Assembly (NCBI RefSeq): GCF_002878395.1
Contig: NC_061120.1
Location: forward strand, 97,086,648-97,150,647
Direction of reading: 5' to 3'
Length of the DNA: 64,000 nt
Origin: Capsicum annuum
Taxonomy: Eukaryota; Streptophyta; Magnoliopsida; Solanales; Solanaceae
Positions 58,277-64,000 of this stretch are shown here, piece by piece. Every line of letters starts with the position of its first letter. Position 1 is the stretch's first letter. A program made the translations under genes and the position numbers. The notes beneath the pieces are model-generated. The model did not search any database, was not told where the DNA came from, and saw nothing but the letters and a program-made list of their open reading frames with translations.

Positions 58277-60397
58277 GTAGGTTTTTATTTGTCTTATCAG
58301 TGTAAAATAGGGTGTCTAATAGAGTCTAGTGGTTCTGTACATAGACGTTCATATCTATCCTTAAGAGGCTATAATATAACTTTAGGAAACTACCCATTTA
58401 ATTTTATATAATGGTGTGGCCTATTTATATGCTTAATGCTATAGATATTGGCATAATGGATGGTGAATGACTTATGGATATGTTATGGCATATATGTATA
58501 GTGTGGCTGAAATACAGATATATTATGGCTTATGGATATATTATGGCTTATATTTATAGTGTGGTGATAATATATAGATTTAATATGGCTTATGAATACG
58601 TTATGTCTTATATGTATAACGTGGCTTATATATAGATGTAATATGGATTATGGATGTGTTATGGCTTATATACATCATGTGGCTTATATATTAATAGAAG
58701 GTAGATTATAGATATGATATATATGTATATATATCTATATATATATGATATGGATCATCGATACAATATGGATTTTAGATATGACTAATGGCATATGGAT
58801 ATGACATGGTTCCTAGATATAATGTGGCTTACAGATAGGATTAATGGCCTACAAATATGATGAGTGTCCTATAGATATGGTTATTAATATATATTTTGCA
58901 TATGCTTGATGACATGGCTTATGAATATTAGTATTGATATGGATTTAAGATATGGATAATAATGTGGATTATAGATGTATTATGGATGAGACTTGCGGTT
59001 ATAATTGTTTGTCCAATGTATAGATATGAGTAAATGGATATTTTATAGTTATGATTTATTGGTATTATCTATTGAGTTTAGCTAATTGAAATGGCTCACT
59101 AATATGATTTATTGGTTTGACTTATAAGTATGAGTTTCGGTTTAAGTCCCACAATTGTTGATGATATTGATAATATGAGTTCTGATTCAAGTCCAACAAT
59201 TGTTGACGGTGTTGACAATATGAGTTTTGGTTCAAGTTTGGCAATGAGAGTTGCTTATGATATGATATGGTACATATGGATTCATGGTTATGACATGACA
59301 ATTGGTAAATTAAGGTTATTTGGTGGTTTACTTTCCTTGATTGTACTCTCCAGGCTTATGGGAGCCAACATAAGATTATTTACTTTTCTGCACTTATTGG
59401 CTTATGGAGACCAATTTAGTAGTTATAAATGTACAACTTTTATGTTATCATTTTGAATTTATTTACTTATGTATGTACAATGGTGTTGGAGGTTACTTCT
59501 CGATATGCCCTTTTACCTTGGCTTACCTTATGCTATCTTGTATCTTATCATATTTATATCAAGATTTATCTTAGTTGGCCATTGATGCCTACTGAGTACC
59601 TATGGTTTTAGTACTCATACTATACTTATGTACCTTTTTGCTATAGGTTTGAGTACTAGTTGCCACTAATGATTCGACATTCACGCAGGGTTAATTCTGT
59701 ACATTGAGTGAGTTCTCGGAGTTAAAGTTACCCTTTTTCTTCTATTTATCTATGTCTAGTCTTTCCTCTTCAAGACTTGATTATATTTGACTACTTTGTA
59801 TTCATAGTTCTTTTGTAGTAGCTCTTGTACCGACATTATCGAGTCTTGGGATATTTGTTGCTATCCATCTATCTATTAGACCTTTATGACTGTATTATTG
59901 CTATTTGAATCTTTAATTGTTACTTTCCAACTTTTTGGCAATTTTCTACCAAGATAGCCCATTCCATCTTGCTCCGAGATATGTTTCAACTTACCTTCTG
60001 GCGGGATAGAGTAGGTGCCATCTTGACTCATAAATCTGGTCATGATAGTTGCAGCCGATCTATGTTTCCGGAGTTGATACACTACATCTTCCTATATATT
60101 TAGTGTCCTATTTGTATTTAGAGATAGATTATGATCCATTTGGTCTATTATTATATTTGACATCCGAGATATATTTAGTAGTTCTTATATTGTGACACCA
60201 AGTTTTGGGATTTGTATGGTATGTTTTATTATGTACCATTGCTTTTATCATATTTTTGTGGTTCATCTTTGTTCGAGAAGCCTTGCCCTTGATTTTGGTA
60301 TTGATTTCTCATTTCATATCAGTTTGGGTGATAGGCTTACTTGTCAAGGCTTTCTGTGACAAGTGCCATAATGACCCTTAGTTTTTGGGTCGTGACA

Positions 60398-60414
60398 AAT
60401 AGGTATCAGACCAA
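60398..60414 (+). promoter_or_regulatory. TE-F primer-binding-like site, unit 2
   Basis: AATAGGTATCAGACCAA after GTGACA, a decayed copy of the same site. Confidence 0.65.
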
Positions 60415-62274
60415 ATAGTTTTAATTGGTCTCAACAGTGTAAGAACAGGGTATCTAGCAGAGTCTCACGGATCGGTACGTAGACATTTGTATCTGTCTTT
60501 TAGAGGAGATAAGAGATCTTTAGGAAACTACCCTTATTTCATTTTATATAATGGCGCAGCTTATTGATATGCTTAATTCTATAGATATTGGCATTATGAA
60601 TGGTGAATGGCTCATGGATATATTACGGCTTATATGCAAAGTGTGGCTTATATATAGATATATTATGTCTTATGGAAATGACATGGCTCCTAGATATGGT
60701 GTGGCTTATAGATATGATTAATGGACTATAGATATGATGAGTGGTCTATAGATATGGTTAATAAAATAAAAATTTCGGATATGCTTGATGACATGGCTTA
60801 TTAATATTAGTATTGATATGGATTTTAGATATGGATAATAATGTGGCTTATAGATGTAATTATGGTTGAGACTTGCGGTTATGATTATTGCTCCAATATA
60901 TAAATATGATTAAAGGGATGCTTTATAGCTATGATTTATTGGTATAATCTATTGAGTTTAGCTTATTGAAATAACTCACTAATATGATTCATTGATAAGA
61001 CTTATAAGTATGAGTTCCTATTCAAGTCCGGCAATTGTTGATGATATTGATAATATGAGTTCTGGTTCAAGTCCTACAATTATTGATGGTATTGATAATA
61101 TGAGTTTTGGTTTGAGTTCGACATTGAGGGGTACTTATGATGTGATATGGGATGGATGGATTCTTGGTTATCATATGAAAGTTGGTAAATTATGGTTATT
61201 TAGTGGTTTACTTTTCTTGATTATATTCTCCAGGCTAATGGGAACCTGTGTGGGGTTATTTCCTTTTTCGCACTTATTGGCTTATGGGGACCAATTTTGT
61301 AGTTATAAATGTATGATTGTTATTTTATCATTCCAATTTTACTTACGTATGTATGTACAACAGGGTTGGACGTTACTTCCCCGTATGTCCTTTTACCTTG
61401 GCTTAGCTTATGCTATCCTGTACCTTATCGTATTTATATCATGATTTAGCTTAGTCAGACGATGATCTTTACTGAGTGCTAGTGGTTTTGGTACTCATAC
61501 TACACTTTTATACCTTTTTGGTGTAGATTCGAGTACTGGCTGCCACCGATGATTCGACGTTCGTGCAAGGTTGATTCCAGATATTGGGTAAGTTATTATA
61601 GTTGGAGTTACCCTTTTTCTTCTATTTATCTATGTCTAGTCTTTCATCTTCAAGGTGGATTATATTTAACTACTTAGTATTCATAGTTCTTTTGTAGTAC
61701 CTCTTTTACCGACATTATTGAGTCTTGGGATATGTGTTGCTTTCTATCTATCTATTAGACCTTTATGACTGTATTATTGCTATATGGATCTTTAATTGTT
61801 TCTTCTCGACTTTAAAGCTATTTTCCACCAAGATAACTCATTTCATCAAGCTCCGGGCTATGTTTCAACATACCTACTGGCAGGATAGAGTAGGTGCCAC
61901 TTCACTCGTAAATTGAGTCGTAACAGTAGTGGTCGATCTATGCTTTCGGAGTTGATCTTCTACCTCTTTCTATCTATTTTATATCTTTTTTATATTCAGA
62001 GATAGATTATGATCCATTTGGTCTATTATTATATTTTACATCCGAGATGTATTTAGTAGTTCTTACATTGTGATTCTAGGTTTTATGATTTGTATGGTAT
62101 TTTTTGTTATGTACGTTTACTTTTATCATATTTGGGTGATCATCATTGTTCTAGAAGCCTTACCCTTGATTTTGGTATTGATTTCTCATTGCATATCAGT
62201 TTTGGTTATATGCTTACTTTTCAAGACTTGCCATGACAAGTTCCATCATGACCCTTAGTTTTTGGGTCATGACA

Positions 62275-62291
62275 AATTGGTATCAGAGCAA
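62275..62291 (+). promoter_or_regulatory. TE-F primer binding site, unit 3
   Basis: AATTGGTATCAGAGCAA contains the exact TGGTATCAGAGC site. This is the only unit followed by a gag start. Confidence 0.85.
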
Positions 62292-62477
62292 ACAAGTTTT
62301 AATTGGTCTCATCAGTATAAGAACAGGGTGTCTAGTAGAGTTTTGCAGATTGGTACATAGATGTCCGTATCTATCTTTGAAAGGCTATAAGATATCTTTA
62401 GAAAACTATTCTTATTTTATTCTATAACGTATAGATCTTTCATACCTTGTTTTCTAAACAATGATTCATTTTTTCTA

Positions 62478-62770
62478 GGCTAATAGTAAGGACTAGATCT
62501 CGTGAGGCTAGAGATGCAGAGCTATCATCCGAAGAGTGGCTTAGTCCAAAGGGCATGTTGTGAGCCGTGGACGAGTTCGAGGTAGTAGATGGGCATGAGG
62601 ATCTTCCTCATCTAGAGGTAGTACTAAGAGGCTCTCTTTTGACCCTTAGATTGAGCATTCAAGATATATGGAGCCTACTCCGGTCCCATAAAGTTCTTAT
62701 ACCCAATCTTAGAAATCTCAAAATAAATCTAGAAATCTCACCAAGAAAAGGGTGAATTCTTACTTTAAAA
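62478..62770 (+). pseudogene. TE-F gag, N-terminal fragment
   Basis: After the leader of unit 3 the frame reads LIVRTRSREARDAELSSEEW, then Arg/Gly-rich text in a second frame (GHVVSRGRVRG) and IEHSRYMEPTPVP in a third. A basic, Arg-rich N-terminus followed by a Pro-rich linker is usual for gag of this group. The start codon seems lost (CTA/ATA where ATG GCT is expected). The fragment stops where the minus-strand gag-protease begins. The interval 62,771-62,825 is unassigned. Confidence 0.6.
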
Positions 62771-62825
62771 GGGATGAGAATCGCAAAAATAAATGTTAAT
62801 CAAGCTCTCAAGTCACCCACAAGTC

Positions 62826-64000
62826 TCAATTTTGAGAACCTATAGGAGTAGATACGTGCAATGGCACGAATAATAAATCACAAGACATCTCCAACCATGG
62901 TGCATAATTAGCAAATATATAAGAGTAAGTGGATCCCAGATCAAATTAAGCAAGGGCTGACTGGAGGCACTCCAAAATCATACCTATAACTACAACATCC
63001 GAAGTCTCAGCCTCGGGTATAGAAGTTACTACATATAACTGACCATGCCTGCCACCTGGATGGACACCTGACCGACCTCCTGTTCTGCTTGCCTGAGAAC
63101 CTCCTTGAGTTCCCTGGAAACCACCCCTACGACCGTGAAAACCACCTCTAACTGAGATATGAACTACTATAATAGAAAGAACTCTCTGAGCTGAAGAAAA
63201 ATTCTTCCCATGACTAGGGAAATCTTATAAATAGTGACTAAGAGCTCCACAACTATAACTAACATGAGAGAGGAGCTAAACTAGAACTAACAGAACTGAC
63301 TGGCCTAGAGGAAGCACCACAACTAGAATAAATAGAAGATTAACCTCACGAAGAATGACCACTATCCTTACCAGGGAGGTTTCTGGCACTAGACTGACCT
63401 CCGTCAATAATCTGAAGTATTACCTGAATAGGTTGACTAGGCTGACTTTGAGATTGATAGGATGGATGCGGAGGATAACTGCATTGAAAATGCCATCTCT
63501 GGGTTGGGAATTAAGATGGCTCCCACTGAATCTGCCTTGAAACCTAGGCCTCTTATCATGACCCTCACGATGCATATCCTTTATGAACCTAGTGTGATCC
63601 AACACCTCAACAAAATACCTACCCACAACAACTAAACTCTGAGTAGCCATACTCAAACATCTAACAAAGTAACAAACTCTCTCATACTAAGTATCTAGGA
63701 TAGAAGTCGTACACCTGGCCAACTCAGGAAAATGAGCTTCTTACTTTGTAACTATCATGGAGCCCTACTCCAATCAAGAGAACTGATCCCTCAAATGATC
63801 TCTAAGGCAGTGATACATGTACTTCTCCAAGAATATCATGAAGAACTGAGTCCATGACAAAAGAGAAGATCTAGCTGGTCTAGAATCCATAAAACTCTTC
63901 ACCAATGTCAAGAATCCAAGTCCAACTAAAATATGGAGTAATCCAGACCACGAGTCTCAAAAAAGCCTATACTACGACACCTATCCTCATAAGAAATTAG
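62826..64000 (-). pseudogene. TE-G gag-protease fragment, runs off the right edge
   Basis: Read leftward from 64,000: capsid piece (SLLSWTQFFMIFLEKYMYHC near 63,840; SMIVTK with AHFPELARCTT near 63,750; YERVCYFVRCLSMATQSLVV near 63,680). Then a Gln/Pro/Ser-rich linker (about 63,500-63,300), a decayed zinc knuckle (HYLxDFPS near 63,230), and an Arg/Gly stretch (RRGGFQGTQGGSQASRTGGR near 63,120). After GRHGQLYVVTSIPEAETSDV the protease starts with FDLGSTYSYIFANYAP (about 62,950) up to VPLHVSTPIG and a stop near 62,840. The N-terminus lies beyond 64,000. Stops and frameshifts are frequent. The gag type differs from that of TE-A to TE-E. Confidence 0.8.

Larger units (their letters stand above)
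55775..62274 (+). repeat. TE-F tandem array of LTR-end plus leader units
   Basis: Three collinear units of about 2.1-2.3 kb. Each has an AT-rich zone of ATGGCTTATATGTATAGTGTGG-like repeats, then CTAATATGATTCATTG, then ATTGGTAAATTATGGTTATTTG, then a long collinear stretch ending in TTGACA/GTGACA. A primer-binding-like site and ~150 bp of leader follow. The leader then jumps back into the AT-rich LTR zone at the same place in each case (about 58,420 and 60,559), which shows tandem duplication of one LTR-end-plus-leader block. Reading frames of 60-150 codons recur in each unit and are not genes. Confidence 0.8.

Noticed and set aside
59130..61444. 108- and 150-codon frames in the TE-F array that resemble each other
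   Set aside because: They recur because the DNA is tandemly repeated. Neighbouring units are broken at different places and no domain or composition suggests a protein.

Overview
The window is plant nuclear intergenic DNA made almost entirely of transposable elements. Evidence: Ty3/gypsy retrotransposons of the chromovirus (Tekay/Del-like) type with 2.2-2.5 kb LTRs, tRNA-iMet primer binding sites (TGGTATCAGAGC-type) and a chromodomain-like tail after the integrase, plus a CACTA (En/Spm) DNA transposon. The style recalls large Solanaceae genomes such as pepper, but that guess rests on recall, not on a search. I see no host gene, tRNA, rRNA or CRISPR array. Every retrotransposon reading frame is broken by stops and frameshifts.

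Labels used: TE-A (outermost), TE-B, TE-C, TE-D, TE-E (youngest), CACTA-1, R15-1/2/3 (three copies of a ~1.5 kb non-coding family), TE-F and TE-G (right end).

Layout: 1-1545 one end of CACTA-1; 1546-3689 first part of the TE-C 5' LTR (minus); 3690-11702 TE-B (plus: end of 5' LTR, gag, pol, full 3' LTR); 11703-14356 TE-A gag start, leader and 5' LTR (minus); 14357-17040 a pol remnant and truncated LTR of a tandem relative, TE-A' (minus); 17041-18533 R15-1; 18534-21021 the other end of CACTA-1; 21022-25705 rest of the TE-C 5' LTR, gag and truncated pol (plus); 25706-34923 TE-E (minus); 34924-43132 TE-D (plus); 43133-47366 TE-C tail and 3' LTR with R15-2 inside; 47367-50268 first part of the TE-B 5' LTR (minus) with R15-3 inside; 50269-55774 rest of TE-A gag, pol and a truncated 3' LTR (plus); 55775-62274 a tandem array of LTR-end plus leader units (TE-F); 62275-64000 a TE-F gag start facing an inverted gag-protease fragment (TE-G).

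Main result: the pieces fit together only if everything from the left edge to about 18,533 is flipped. After that flip they form one nested set: TE-B inside the gag of TE-A, TE-C inside the 5' LTR of TE-B, CACTA-1 inside the 5' LTR of TE-C, TE-D inside the tail of TE-C, TE-E inside the 5' LTR of TE-D. Three pairs of target-site duplications (gtgtt/gtgtt, tgtaa/aataa, gga/gga) and matching LTR lengths support this. The window therefore records a nested retrotransposon cluster later cut by an inversion (or an assembly orientation error) and by a deletion at 25,705.
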